From: Stichopus chloronotus
Lineage: Eukaryota > Echinodermata > Holothuroidea > Aspidochirotida > Stichopodidae
Length of the DNA stretch: 64,000 bases
Reading direction: 5' to 3'
Assembly (NCBI GenBank): GCA_021234535.1
Contig: CM037850.1
Location: 19,518,446-19,582,445 of the forward strand
This document shows positions 1 to 12,929 of this stretch, piece after piece. Made by a program: the position numbers and the translations under genes. Under the pieces are notes generated by a model. The model did no database searches and was not told where the DNA came from. It worked only from the letters and a program-made list of their open reading frames with translations. The first letter of the stretch is position 1, and the number at the start of each line of letters is the position of its first letter.

Positions 1-1559
1 AAAAATCGTCAAACATATCTTTGACGTACCTGTCTTGGTCTACGATCGTGAATTTTAACTTGCATATCCCACATCAAAAAAAAAAACCATTACAAAAGAA
101 TGGTTCTGCTTGTGTTTTAAGAAAATACTGCAGTAATTCTTGCAGTTTCCTCAATTTCTAAACTAATATTTCTAGAGCTTAATCTATTCCTTTGTTTTGT
201 GAAGTCACGGTCGGATACAGCGAAGCGCCCTTCTTAACGATAAGTTACTGAATTAAAGGAGAAAAAAATGATTATTATATTTATAAAAATGAAGAAGACT
301 TTTTTGACGATCATCTACCAAACGTCTCATTCACAAATATTGCTTCCTACCTAAGTTACACACTTTGTTGAAGTTCAGAGAAGGACGGTGCCATTTTGGC
401 CTCAGAAATGAAATGTAAGCCCACTTGAGCAAGTATGATGTCACATAACCACAGAATTTTAATATACTTCTTTCTTTTTTTTTCACCTATACTTTTTATA
501 CATTTGCACATACTTGTACATGTTTTGTGTGGAATTTCTGAGGTGAATCATGTAATAATTAGACATGAATACTCTGACTTAACTCTATATATTACTGTTA
601 AAAATGTATTACCAAAAATGTCTAAAAACAAAAAAACAAAACCTTCCTTATAGCATAGGTTATGTCATTACAATCTCATCATGGCATCTTCCTTGTTGAA
701 TTCTTACGATTATTGAATTTGCAATATATTGAAAAGTAAACAGCATGTTCATAAGAAATTTGAGAATGGAAATGTCGTTAATCATATGTTAGTCTCTTAT
801 CTAATATTGTCCAAAGTCCTTACTTTCATTCTATTTTTATTGTTATTGATGACTCAATTGTTTGTTGGTACGTGACGTGACACATGAAATCTTAAGATTT
901 AGCTGGAAGAATTACTCTACAGTGACAGGCTAGGAGGGTCACGTGCTGCAGGAATGAAATTTAATGGTGAATTTGAAAGCTAAGAGGCTTAGAAGCTCGA
1001 AGTACCGAAGATGACATTTTTACCTCAGTCGCACTCAGTAAGGTGTAATTTTTAGACAGCACAAAATGTTTGCATTTTGAGCCGCAAGTTATTTGATTAT
1101 TTTGCTGCAACTGCCGAACATCTCAGTCACCAGCACAGAACTGCACAGTGTACTTTGCGTGATAAGCGTGTAGTTTAATTGAACTATTGCTGTTGCTACA
1201 TAGACAAAAATATAATATAGACTGAAAATGAAGGGGAAAAAGCCGCCATATTGGGTGTGGCAACAGCACCATTATCTGCATAGTTAGTTTCATGTGAGGG
1301 CACATGAACCATGAAAACTATCTACCGGTGGGAAGAAATACAGTTCCTCTGTTTTCAGCATCACCCCATCAATCATCACGTCAATTTGTGCAAATAACGG
1401 CAGTGCACGCCTAATCTCGGTATTTCTTTTTTATCTTAGGCATTGTTTAGGCTTCAGATGTGTACATTGCTGTACTATTGCTCCATAGAGCATGAGAATA
1501 TCAGAACACCTTATGCAGATTGGTACGTAGTCGATAAACGCACACGACACTGCCTCAGT

Positions 1560-1950
1560 TACAATTGTTGCACAATGGCCGCTTGGCTTCGAAATAGAAA
1601 GACGTGCTGAGCAGTTTAAGAATTTCCGCGCCAGAAGTGCTCCGAGGCCATCTTGCTGGTGGCAAAAGCATCACTTCCGGTTGTTCATTTTGCCAATAAG
1701 ACAGCACTACAGCGCCCAACGTCCATTTATTATTTTTCTTTCTATTGCTATAACTAAGAGTGAACGTATGAGTCCATTACACCTGACAAAACATGTCATT
1801 CCGGCAGCAAATGACCCTCCATACAGTGAACATTTTAATTCCATTTTCCTACTGGCACTCTTCTTTCAACTAAAGGTTAAGGTTTCATCGAGGGGGTTTA
1901 TCAAATTCCATCAACCTAGCTGAAGCTCTGCCATCTCTCTCATGTCGCAG
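1560..1950 (+). promoter_or_regulatory. Conserved 5' region of the secreted Cys-rich gene
   Basis: This segment is upstream of the start codon and is shared with 22680-23084. Its distal half contains a CCAAT-type box in gccaataagacag and YY1-like cores (aatggccgc, gccatcttg). Its proximal half, from about 1755, is also recognisable in the two older relics near 5345 and 34850. The phrase cctccatacagtg is present in all four copies. The region ends in a splice acceptor, tcgcag, four bases before the ATG, so at least one non-coding 5' exon is expected upstream. No TATA box is evident. The regulatory role is inferred only from conservation and position. Confidence 0.3.
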
Positions 1951-1954
1951 GACC

Positions 1955-4900
1955 ATGAATTTCCTGAAAATTACCGTAACCTTTGCTATCATCGTGACAG
2001 CAATGATGACACGTGAGTTACAGTCCATGCGATATATACCTCATTAATGATCCTTTGTAAGTAGCAAGCTAGACAATATACATGATAGAAATAGGATCGG
2101 TTAGGCTTACAAAAATGCATATTAATTCTTTTTGAGTTCAACATTTCAGGTTCATCTCTTAAATACACATGTTCAACACATATGGAGCCAAACAATTAGT
2201 ATTAACTTCTTTCCAACTGACACTATTACAAATAAGATGTTTGCGAGGAGTTATCTTGTCAGCACATCACGTGGTCAGTGGCAGAGCTTATGTATAATCA
2301 CTCTACTATCTTAACTTTTCCTCAAATTATAACTGCGTTTTACCTTTCAGCTATGATAGTTTCCTACTTTAACAATAATAATAATTGTCAACTTACAGTA
2401 TTACAAATAAGATGTTTGCAAGGAGTTATTCTTGTCAGCACATCACGTGGTCAGTGGCGGAGCTTATGTATAATCACCTGACTATCGCAAATAAATTATA
2501 GGTTTCCTTTCATCTTTTCCTCAAATTATAACTGCGCTTTACCTTTCAGCTATGATGTGAACAATACATTACATGTCTCTTTTTTTCTGAAGCAATACCA
2601 CTACATTATCTGCACTTTACCCTGCATGTTTGAATTAACGTCATAATGATCAAGGGATGTTTACCACTTAGTTACCACTTAGTTTCTCTTCAGTTCCTAA
2701 TGTCCAATGTACACCCAACGTGGACAAGACACTTCTCTAGGACACTTTCAAACTTTCAACCAAAAAAGATGCTTTACTCGCACTATTTTTTCATGACTAC
2801 ATTTACGGTTACAACTTACTACATTTAGGGTGAGGTCATATAAACTTACATTTATGGTTAAAACATCTTTTTCCATGGTGGGATCCCTTATACTGTAGCA
2901 TATATGGTTAAAATGACTGCATTTATAGTGGAGTTACATTTACAGTTAGAGTTTATTTCAATATGATGGATAATACATGCAAGGTAAATTGGTAAAGATG
3001 TGTGTTTGTGAATGTTAATGATGTATGTCTCAGTGCAGGGGTTTAAGTTATATTTAACCCTGTCATCAGCGGAAGAGCCTTATAAATGACGAAAGAGCAC
3101 CATTCAGAAATTTCTACTCGTCCACGTACATTGTTTGGTGAATAACAAGTCACTTCGACTGTGCCTACTTCATTATGATCTGCATATGATAACAAATGTT
3201 TCATTTAAAAATCTGTAAATGGTCAAAGAATATGTTACCTGACATGCTCCTCAGAGAGCAATGTGTTTATGGTGCGCAGTTGCTTTCTTCAACATAATTA
3301 TTGTATCCTTTTTCTTCTGATTTGAATTCTGCTTTGGAAATTCTAAATTTATCTTACAAATTATTACTTTACAAAATATGTTTAACATCCATAATCTTTG
3401 TACTTTTGTATGAAATTCACTCACCTTTGCCTATCTTGATATATTGTCAGCTATACAGCGTAGACCATGGTATTCGTATTAACTAACGCATATGGGAATG
3501 TTAGGGTTATCAATCATTGTATTCTACTTGAATCCAAATTATCCGTAATTTGTGCCTGAGGTTAATAGCATACAACATGTTTGCAAGATTGAAATCAAGA
3601 CCCTTACTAAGAACAGAACAGCTATACAGAGGTAGCAACAAATTTCCAATTGTGAGTAAAATTTTTACAATGTTGAATTAGTGAATAATGCTTGAATGAA
3701 ACAGCGAACAAACAGGCCCTCCCCGGTTGCAACGGAGCTCACCAGCATAAGCTTGCAAGCTATGTAAGAAGCGCCAGAAACCAGTTATGTAGTAAAATTT
3801 ATTCAATTAAACGGATAATGTGTTTAAAATGCAGCAACATGGTATACAAAAAATTAATCATTCAGTATCACAAATAAGCATCTGGAAAAGTTTCATCTCC
3901 TCAAAACAACAGGTATAGTATTAGTACTGCTCTGGAAGATGCATAATTTGTACATTTACATTTTTTTTTCTTTTTATTTGCGTCAACAAAATATTCTTGG
4001 GCAACAAATAAAGCTTTATCACAGTGCAAAACTTCTTTCTTACAGAGAAGGTTACTGTCCTTCCTTATTTTAAAGCAATCTATCATTCTGTATTTTATTA
4101 ATAAGGTTTCAGAAATATGGCTGTTCTGTAAGGTAAATAGATAAATTTTATTTTAATAGATAGCAGTTTCAACCTACCTGATACAGCACCTAAAATAACA
4201 AGCTAAATCCAAGCACATAATAAAGCCATAATTCCATACACATCTCACGGAAATGCGTATCGACTTTCATGATGACAGTGCTCTCGTAATAATGAGGGAA
4301 CGGAGAAAAGTTTGTGAAAACATGTATTATATAAAAATACTCAATTATTTAGCAATTATTTACAAGAGAATGCTTTATTTAACACGCCATTAGTTTCATA
4401 TTTTTATAAGAACATTATTTGTCAACGCTGAAGTAAAAGTATCAACCGGGCTAATTAAGTCTATGTTTGCATGTATCCAGGAAAATATTCACAATATGTT
4501 ATTTACACAAAAAAAAGTTTACATTTTCAATTAAGCTGACTTTCAAATATGAAAGGTGGATCTTTATGGAAGTGAGTATATGACTTTTGTCAGATATATT
4601 ACTTAGGTAATCGATGTTTAACATCACTAAAAAAAAAAAAAAAATCATCTACTCCAAAAATTTCGTGAATGTTTGAATAATGAAGTTATATTGATTTTTG
4701 GCAGGATACATGTACGTCGAAATTCAATCCGTTTTCGTCGTTTGTTCTGCACCTGATTATGCAAACCTTGAGGTACAAATAGTGACATGGGAATAACAAG
4801 CCGGATTCTAATTCATGTTTTGACCTATTTATTGAACGAGAATGAAACGTATTTGAGCTTTAAGACATGACTTTGCTGGTAAGACATGTGCTTCAAAACA

Positions 4901-6679
4901 TGTAATCATTTATTTAATTTCTAAATGATAGCTGTCCATCATAACCGAGCAATCGTGTACCAGGAATATGACTTCATATCTCTTTGTAAATAATATGCTT
5001 GCGTAGTTATTATTAACCCCTGTCAATCAATATGCGAGCAATCTCGTACCAGGAACAAGTTATTTCATCGCTCCTTCAAAATATTTGATAACAATTGAAA
5101 AATCGAACAAGATTGTAAACACATTTTATTTATCATTAAGATATTGTAATAGAACCCATTCTTAAAATCTCCAACAGGACATTCCAGAAAGGAAAAAACA
5201 AAAACAAATAAAAGTGGAAAAAAGAAAATTCAATTTTTTTTTTTTCAAATTTTATTCATTTTTCTTTAATGTTTCAGTTAGGAGCATGTTACTGTACAAT
5301 GTACGTTTCGCGATGAGTTTTCTGTTGCTATTATTAAGGGCGAGTGTATGAGACTATTACACCTACCATACCAAGTCATTAGCGTAGCACGTAAACCTCC
5401 ATACAGTGGACAATTTGTTTGTTTGTTTGTTTGTTTGTTTGTTTGTTTGTTTGTTTGTTTGTTTGTTTGTTTGTTTGTTTGTGTGTGTTGTGTGTTTTCA
5501 TTGGCACTCTTCTTGCCGCTAAAGGGTAGGATTTTATTGCGGGTGTCTAATCAAGTGCATTAGCCTGACTGAAATCCTGTCTTTTTCTTTCTCACTGCAA
5601 GTTATCGTAGTCTTTGTTATTATCATGACAGGGAAGATGTCCCTTGAATTATAGGCCATTCCTTCATTAATCTTCTCTGTCACTTACCATAGTAAGCTGG
5701 ACAACCTACATCATAAATAAATGTTGCATGATAATGCATGTGGTTGATCATTTTTAATCCAAAAATGTTATGAGAACCACAAATGTAGTGTACCTACCAT
5801 CAATAAAATCATTTCTAACCGTAAATAAGAAGCGTGCCTAGGTACTGTGCATGCCTTCATGGACAGTTCTGTACAAAAACTTTCTTGATGGATTATAATT
5901 TTCTTAACCAATAAGCCTCTCCACCACTTAGCAAAGGACTTCTGTTTAACCATCGAACATGCCTCTATCGAACCGCTAAAAGTTACAAAAAATTAAAGTT
6001 AATGTTTGTATATATGAGAGAAAAATGATTGAGATTATGTAGTAAATATAATCATTTTCACATTTTGATTTACACGTGCTTAGTTCGTAATACGGAGTGC
6101 TAAAATTTAAGTTATACTCTGTGCCGTTGTGTTTTATCCAGTGGTACTTGCAATCATTGTGAGCGCCAACGGGCACCACAGAAGGCACTTAAAAACCCTC
6201 AGAAAATTTAAAAGTATTGCTGTATAGGGAACATTATTAAGGTAATTTTGTATAAAGCTAAAAGAAACATTCGTTTTTACCCACCTAGCCCTACGCGCGC
6301 CCTGCTATATGTTCTACTTATTGTCAGTGATTTCATGGTGTGGGAAGGGGCACTATAGGGTCCGTGGTAAACAAGGAGTCTGGGCAATTTAAAAGGTTGG
6401 GAAACACTTTTCGATTCTGACAGTCTGCACAATCTATCGTCATTAAATCTCGTTCGTTTTACAGACCCAAGAGCGGTGGCACCGTCCTGCACGAATTCCT
6501 TTAGGAGTACGCTATCGCTATGCTTTCGATGTTACTGTGATAAGGAGTTGAGTGACACAAGTTGCAGCTCATTAGACCTATGTTCACCAGATAGCCGCCC
6601 TTGGACTGACTGTGGTGACAAGACTTATCCTCAGGTAAAACGCATTGTGAGGAAGATGATAGATTGCTCGACATACTGA
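1955..6679 (+). CDS. Small secreted cysteine-rich protein, copy 1 (two coding exons)
   Basis: Proposed coding exons are 1955-2012 and 6465-6679, about 90 residues in total. Exon 1 starts four bases after an acceptor and encodes a signal peptide: MNFLK, a hydrophobic core, then AMMT. It ends in phase 1 at a GTGAGT donor. Exon 2 follows ttttacag and enters in the matching phase. The mature part has eight cysteines spaced C-x10-C-x2-C-x-C-x8-C-x5-C-x9-C-x17-C and ends DCSTY. The same framework and ending occur in 23089-25305, which supports real homology. I do not recognise the family; an extracellular disulfide-rich peptide is the safe description. The pairing of these exons is uncertain, because a relic exon 1 near 5600 lies between them and exon 2 may originally have belonged to it. 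A possible poly(A) signal is at 7078. Confidence 0.55.
2225..2560 (+). repeat. 175-bp tandem duplication inside intron 1 of copy 1
   Basis: Two adjacent units start at 2225 and 2400. Both begin with attacaaataagatgtttgc and run through catcacgtggtcagtgg to tttacctttcagctatgat. Block A copy 2 has only one equivalent unit (23360-23500), so the duplication arose after the block A copies separated. Confidence 0.8.
5345..5660 (+). pseudogene. Relic of the secreted Cys-rich gene's signal-peptide exon (block B copy 1)
   Basis: The upstream phrase gtatgagactattacacctacc and cctccatacagtgga matches the conserved 5' region of the intact copies at 1765 and 22900. Further down, a stretch near 5600-5655 corresponds to the hydrophobic signal-peptide codons. 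The start codon is missing at the expected place, and the GTGAGT donor has become ttgaat, followed closely by a stop. A long TTTG microsatellite interrupts the upstream part. Both changes make this copy non-functional as an exon. Confidence 0.65.
5414..5489 (+). repeat. (TTTG)n microsatellite, about 17 units, then short GT run
   Basis: Uninterrupted TTTG units run from about 5414 to 5482 and then grade into gtgtgtg. The homologous position in block B copy 3 (34930-34950) has only three or four units, so this is an expansion specific to this copy. Confidence 0.95.
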
Positions 6680-9290
6680 GACTCATCCAGACTTGTTCCT
6701 GATTAAAGCTATCCCAGCCTGAGTGACTAGAAGTGTACATAGCCAACAAAAATCAAGACTGATATCGTCGAGTCTGCTCCCTTCTCTGCAGATCATCTGT
6801 TCCTGGAATCCCATTTCAACATAACAGTTTGTACGCGATTTGCTGCAGGTGTCAGGTGTTTCTCGTCTATGTGACACAGTTGTTCACAGATTAAGTGTAA
6901 GCAAAAAAAAAAAAAAAACTGGTAGATCGGGTGTATACAGAGGCAGATTTACCAAAAACATTTCAATTTCACAATTTAATATTTAAGCCTACATCCAGTT
7001 TAATCTTTGTCGATTTTAAGTATCAATCTATCCTTGTATCATTTATACCGGTGGTGGTAGCTTTCCCTAACATTCAAAATAAACATGTTTCCGAAGGTGT
7101 ATAATTCCCGCAGTCGAGTTTATTATTTTGTACTAAATGTTGCATGCACTGGCTGCGCTGTGATTGTTTGGAGACTCAAAAATAGTAAGGACGAATACAA
7201 AAGCTAAGAAAACAAGTGAAGTAGTAAACTTCAAATCCTTTCGACGCAATGGGCCATACAACATTTTTAATAGCTTTGCAGATGTAAACATGATAATGTT
7301 GACAATAAAAGAATTTTAAAACAATAAGTTAATTCTGCTCAACCTGCAAACGAAAGTAAAGAAATTTACTTTCGTTTGTTTTCATAAATTCACAAGTGAT
7401 TGTTAATTTTGTTAACTTATTTTCAAGATCTTTGTCCTTCAAAACGTCTTCAAATGTTCAGACGTCAGGCAAGATTGTTTGTGATCGTTTAGTCTATTTA
7501 AGAAATTATGTATGGCTTTGAATTGGTGTCATTCTCTTCAGGTGGTTTTATTTAATTGTCATTGTGCACGGCCTGCAAAGATATTGTCATTGAAGCGAGA
7601 AGAGAACACTGGCAAAACTTCGTTGCGAGTTGGTAACACTACGGGAATTACTTAACTTGCAATTTCGAGTTTAGTCTGATCGTCTGATATTACAATATCA
7701 CTGTTACTGAAGAGACTAACATGTGATGAGCATGGGCCTTAACAGATTTTATTTATTTTACATTGCTTTACTTTCTAGGATACTTTGTTCTTCACTTTGT
7801 TCACACTTAAACAGACGAAGGGAAAGTCGTTCGTCCAAGCATGGGCGACTATCCTGGGGATGAAGGGACACGAGCCTCAAATTTCGATGATGATGATCAA
7901 CGTAAAATCAAATGTTCCCCCACACCATTGTTGTGGGACACGTTTTAAACTGGGAAAGACATTGTAGTAAATGCGTCCCACACCTTTTTCTGAGTGACTC
8001 ATGCAGAGGCTAGGCTTACAAAAACTACTACGGGGAGTCTGTGTGACAGATGTTCATACTCCATCCTTAGATCCTTGATGAAACACCCTTAAAAATTCTT
8101 GGCTTTTGTTTCATATCTTTTAAAATTGAGAAAATTTTTGTCTTTCCTGTTTTTAACCTTTAATTGTAAGCCGTTTCCACAATACCATTATTAACAAACG
8201 ATTGCTGCATTCGGTCGCTGCTTTCTTACTTAGGTGATCATAAGCGTATGGGGTGTTAGATTGAGGACCAGAAGGGTCACGGGCCTTAAAATGAATTGTA
8301 AAAAATAAATACACCATAGGTATATCACATGAACGTCTGAAGACAGTGAAAATTCAGGTAATTGCCTGCACCCCTCATAGCAGAGGAATTTCGTCATAAT
8401 ACTTTTTTTTTTATTTGTTTCAGTCGGTAAGTGATGATAATTGTTGCAACAGGTTGCATTTGAGGGTACTCTTAGTACTTAATATTACAAATTATAAGAA
8501 CAAAAATTTAAAAAAAAATCGAATATTAAATTAGAACAAACATTTTGCTGTCACTAGTAATTAGTCAGAAAAACATGATTACGAAGCGGCAGAACGGAGG
8601 GGTTTTATGTATGCGTGTGTGCGTGTCACTGCAATTGAGCGTGCAGCCCTTCCACAGGATTTAAAACACAGCCATCTCCAATGGTAGGAAGAGATAAGAC
8701 TGAACTTCAATTACGGTTGACTGCCATTTTCTTGCAACGCAAAACTAAATTAAAACGCTCTGTACATGCTATTCATTTTGGGTTTTTTTGCGCTTATTTC
8801 TACTTTTTCTTATAGATTTTCTTGATTTAGTTGCTGGTAATTATTTTACATACGCCGCCAATGTCCGACTCACTTATTGAAAGTCCCTTGACATCAGCAG
8901 CCACATCCTGGTTGGGGTGATGTTGGGTTCGTCGATCGGTCTGTTCGTTCTCCGAGTCATATTTATTAACTTGAAAACGACTTTAAGCTACATCTAATTG
9001 TAGTAGGTGGTGTAAGGTGTAAGAAATAGAGAAGAAGGAAAAGAAGAAGAGGAATCTGTTGAAAGTGTGTTTTGATCTAGAAAGTGTTTTCTGCTGAACG
9101 TTTCTCGTTACGCTCAACATCAATGGATGATGGCCTTCCGCTTAGACTGAAAATCCCCGCAAACATACCTAGGACTTCTTCCCGCCCTTTGGGATGTGAG
9201 GGTTTTTTTTTTTTTTTTTTTTAAGATTTAGCGAGCAGTCGTCGTTCGTGATTTGAGATGTGGAAATATTCCTGATAAAGAACGATCTTA
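6680..9290. other. Intergenic stretch, no gene recognised
   Basis: No exon with a convincing splice frame or family match was found. The stretch holds a possible poly(A) signal, AATAAA at 7078-7083, about 400 bp after the copy 1 stop codon. It also holds a perfect 14-bp inverted repeat at 7347-7378 and several poly(A) or poly(T) runs (6903, 8404, 9203). Confidence 0.6.
7078..7083 (+). terminator. Possible poly(A) signal for the copy 1 secreted gene
   Basis: This AATAAA hexamer lies 399 bases past the stop codon at 6679. No closer canonical hexamer was noticed. Such hexamers occur by chance in AT-rich DNA, so the assignment is weak. Confidence 0.25.
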
Positions 9291-9299
9291 AAATATGGC

Positions 9300-9550
<251 letters not shown>

Positions 9551-10625
9551 TATACTGATATGTACTGATACCTGGGTAGTTAACTGAGAAATTGCAGATA
9601 TGAGATTAATACACACAGCATATATGTATATAGGTGTATGCAGTTAAGGACGACTGAAAATGCCACTCCCCGGCCATCGATTGGATTAGTAAACCCCAAA
9701 ATTTTGTTATAAGCTATCTCTGGTTGGCCTTTAATGTGCCATTCTCATCCAATTCAGAAGAATATTTTGCACGTTACATTTGCAAAGTGAGAACCATGAG
9801 TATTGTATTATAAAATTGACATCATTACAGTTTGTAATACCTTTACTTTATGCATGTGCTGTTCAAAATCATTAATGCTTAAAATTTGTTTTGTTTGTTA
9901 GAAATGGTCAATGTCATCATTTATTTCTATTGCATACGAAAGTAAGAGTAGCTATAGACAAACAGACTAAACTTTATGCGTTTTGCTCCACATGATATGG
10001 ATAGCATACTGTCTATAACACTTGTTCACTACATGTAGTGAAGTGACTATGAGTTTCTAAGACTTAAGTTTGAGAAAAGGCATTCAAAGAAAACTAAAAA
10101 TACATGCCAAATGTTAATAACAGTTGCGTGATTATCCATAGCTAAGATTATGCTTAAATCAGGTGATCATGTCATTTAGTTGTATCGTAATAATTTCCAT
10201 GGCAGTTGCAGGAAATCTAACTTACAACCTTGGAATAATCAGTAAAAGATCAAATACGTACTGCTCAAAAACTAATACTCTTCAAAATTATCTGGCACTA
10301 ATCCGGAAAATCAGTTGTCAGAAAATTCATACTATGAACCAGTTGGTTTGTTAATATCCAAAGAAAATTTCACCCAGAGTGGTTATCTCTAGTTCAGAAT
10401 GTGGTTCGACAAGTTACATGTTATATTTAGTGCTAGTGTGTTCGAGGTGTAAATTAAGACAACCACACACGACACATATATAAATTTGTTTACTCTTTGT
10501 TTGCCTTTAATAATTAGACATTCGCAAAGGTCAACTTCTTTTTAATTTCCTGGTAATGTTTACTTTATCTCCAACCAGCAAAGTTGGGACTACAAATGGC
10601 AATTGGTATGTTAATGTTATTCATC
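9551..10625. other. Intergenic, nothing recognised
   Basis: This is AT-rich sequence without splice-framed exons, duplicated blocks or recognisable element ends. Confidence 0.5.
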
Positions 10626-10629
10626 ATTT

Positions 10630-11110
10630 TAAAGGTTGTGTGACATGTTTCTAGAAAAGAACACCCTTCATTTAGAAAAAGGCAAAGTGAATCCCTGAGT
10701 TAAAATCCGTTAGAATGTTGTTTATATCTTTTACGGTTTGTGAGATATGACTTTTAAATGTCCGAGAAAAGAGCAAATCAGATGACGTGGAAGTTTGCGC
10801 AGTGTCAGCATTTATTTTGCTAATCCTATTTTTTTGTCTCTTAGTTACTCAATTCCTGAGTTTCACAAAGGAAAATGATATCGATATTTTGGAAGATGAA
10901 GTACATGCTTCCAAAATAAAACCCTTTCTGCATATAAGATTCTCAAGTGTCCTTAAACAAAGGTTACATAAACAAAAGATTAACATGAGACATATCATAG
11001 TAGTCCATCTTTTGACGTCAAAAATTTGCAAGCTTAGCCAATGTTCGTTCATGATACAGCGGTGAGAACCTAAATTTCTATAAATTTGTCAATCTTTGAG
11101 TAATTTTGAT
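10630..11110 (+). repeat. Dispersed repeat C, forward copy
   Basis: The sequence matches the reverse complement of 25870-26390. Shared landmarks are gaacacccttcatt, aaaatccgtt, tttatatcttttac, cagatgacgtg and cagtgtcagc. A third, partial copy lies at 36895-37100 on the plus strand. The open frame of 92 codons at 10787 is not conserved across copies and looks incidental. No terminal repeats were found, so the element class is unknown. Confidence 0.8.
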
Positions 11111-12900
11111 GGAATTTCTGACTAGTTTTTACGATTTTGTTATGACCATCTTCAATTTTGGTGTACTTTTACAAAGGTAATTTTTTTCTTTCTCCCCAGT
11201 GTTTTGATTTCATAAAGTTTGGTAGTTTTGCCTACAGGTTATACTGTTTCCATAACACAGGTATACTTTTTATTTACCTGACCTAAGTAAGGCCGAGGCT
11301 ACTCCAAAAGTAATTGAGTAATCGAAATTGGTGGCAGAAATCCAATCCCTAAATTGCAACTAGTCAGTCAAGCGTCTATTGTCACGTCCCTCAGCCCCCC
11401 CCCCCCCCCCAAAGGTTAGCGTTTATTATCTTCCCCCTTTCAAAATGTTAAATAGTTGAAGTTTTAGGGACAGGTCTATTCTAGTCCTGTTGTATGTTTA
11501 TCAGTGCAGGCTAGCTTAACTAACATTTGGTATACACAGAAAATGATCCGATTCCCAAAGTTTATGTTAAGGGTTCCTGCTCTATAATTTCAACCCTTTT
11601 ACGATATCTAAAAGGAAAACTCATCCTCTGAGAAAACATAGAAGGAACATCTGATGCAGTTGACAAAGATCACGGGGTCTCGCTAAGTAACTTTTATTTC
11701 ATTATTAATTTTAGGCCATAGTTTGTAGAAGTTAACTTTCATGTTCGCCGTGCAAGTACTCTGTTGCAATACGGTAAATAGAGTGTTGGCTTTTAGGTCA
11801 CATCTAGCAAACCCATTACACATAACACTAATTTCCTTTATAATATCTGAGTACTAAAAGTTTTAGCAAAGTTTTTTATATCCTTTCGACATGTGACGCC
11901 GTGCCGTTTATGCTTATGCTGACAGCGTCATACAGCTAAGATGACGCAAGCTAAAACAACAAAAGTAGTACCCAAGACACTACAGAGGAGTGTATACGTA
12001 ACCGCCAGAGATATCTGAAAGTACATAGAGGCACAAGTCGAACAAAATAAAGAACTCGGAATTTTATGGATTGCCTCCGGCTTCGTTCACAGGGAGCAAG
12101 ACCGAGAACAACTCATTGCCCAGAGTCGAGATCGAAGACTTAAAACTCGATTTAGAGACCGGTTGCCGGGTAGGAAGTGGTCTCGATTCCTTTAACAATG
12201 TTTCTTAGAAAATATATTTTTGTGCAGCGACACCAATTATTCTTTCTGTCCATAACACCTATAAAGGAATTTATCGGTAAAATATTTGCAGCGGTTCTGG
12301 TAGGTCAAGAAGGGTAAAAAAAAGAAGGGGAATTTATCAAAATTATTTGTATATGCGGCGTGTCCTACGACCAAAACAAAGTTTTCGTTTCGACGTTAAT
12401 GGAAAAGAGTGCATTAAATGGATTCTATTAGACATTCTTTTGTCTAGGCCGGGGAAACATGTTCTTTTGTGCGTAAATAAGTAAACAAATCACGAGGGAC
12501 TGTAAAGTAGATTAAACCTTTACGTTTTTCAGATAAAAGGAATCCCCTTAAAGCAATTTTCTTCTTACCTACTACATCATACTTCATATTTTCATGGGAA
12601 ATATATTTCAGTGATGTTGTAGATCATAGTATTGTCACTTTAATGTAACTTATTCTGAATTTGAACAATACTTCCATATGGACAACAAATATTACTATAC
12701 ACTGTATCAAATAGTTGTTGATACTGGTATGACAATGCATCGCTAAATGCCATATATTTAAAACAACCTATCCTATACCTATTCATTTTACTGATGTTAT
12801 TTAAAACATTTTAAACAAAGAAAAACAGGTCAAAGTGTCAAACAAAAACGTCACGATGACTGGAGATGGTTTGATGTGGAATGAAAGGTTCTACTGAAAG
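11111..12900. other. Intergenic, no gene recognised
   Basis: The stretch holds a poly(C) run at 11394-11410 and ordinary AT-rich sequence. No exon or element could be supported on either strand. Confidence 0.5.
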
Positions 12901-12929
12901 TATCTTCAGGAGGGGGGTGGCATGTTCTC

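Larger units (their letters stand above)
1..3105. repeat. Segmental duplication block A, copy 1
   Basis: This stretch aligns almost base for base with 21093-24075, apart from small indels. The shared sequence begins at the first base of the window, so the left end of the block may lie outside it. It ends near 3105, in the shared phrase ggaagag..cctataaa.gacgaaagagc. The block includes the promoter-like region and signal-peptide exon of the secreted cysteine-rich gene. Copy 1 differs from copy 2 by an internal 175-bp tandem duplication at 2225-2570 and by scattered substitutions. By eye the identity is high, about nine bases in ten, which suggests a fairly recent duplication or gene conversion. 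Confidence 0.9.
3130..5700. repeat. Segmental duplication block B, copy 1
   Basis: This block aligns with three other places. Positions 3130-3350 match 28973-29222. Positions 3370-5600 match 32190-35090. Positions 3560-5250 match 19135-21060 more loosely. The shared order includes a caacaaatttccaatt phrase, a segment with ctcctcaaaaca, two ~95-bp tandem units containing gtaccaggaac, and finally a relic of the secreted-gene 5' exon. It carries neither the 673-bp insertion found in the third copy nor the ~360-bp insertion found in the second, so it serves as an empty-site reference. Confidence 0.85.
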
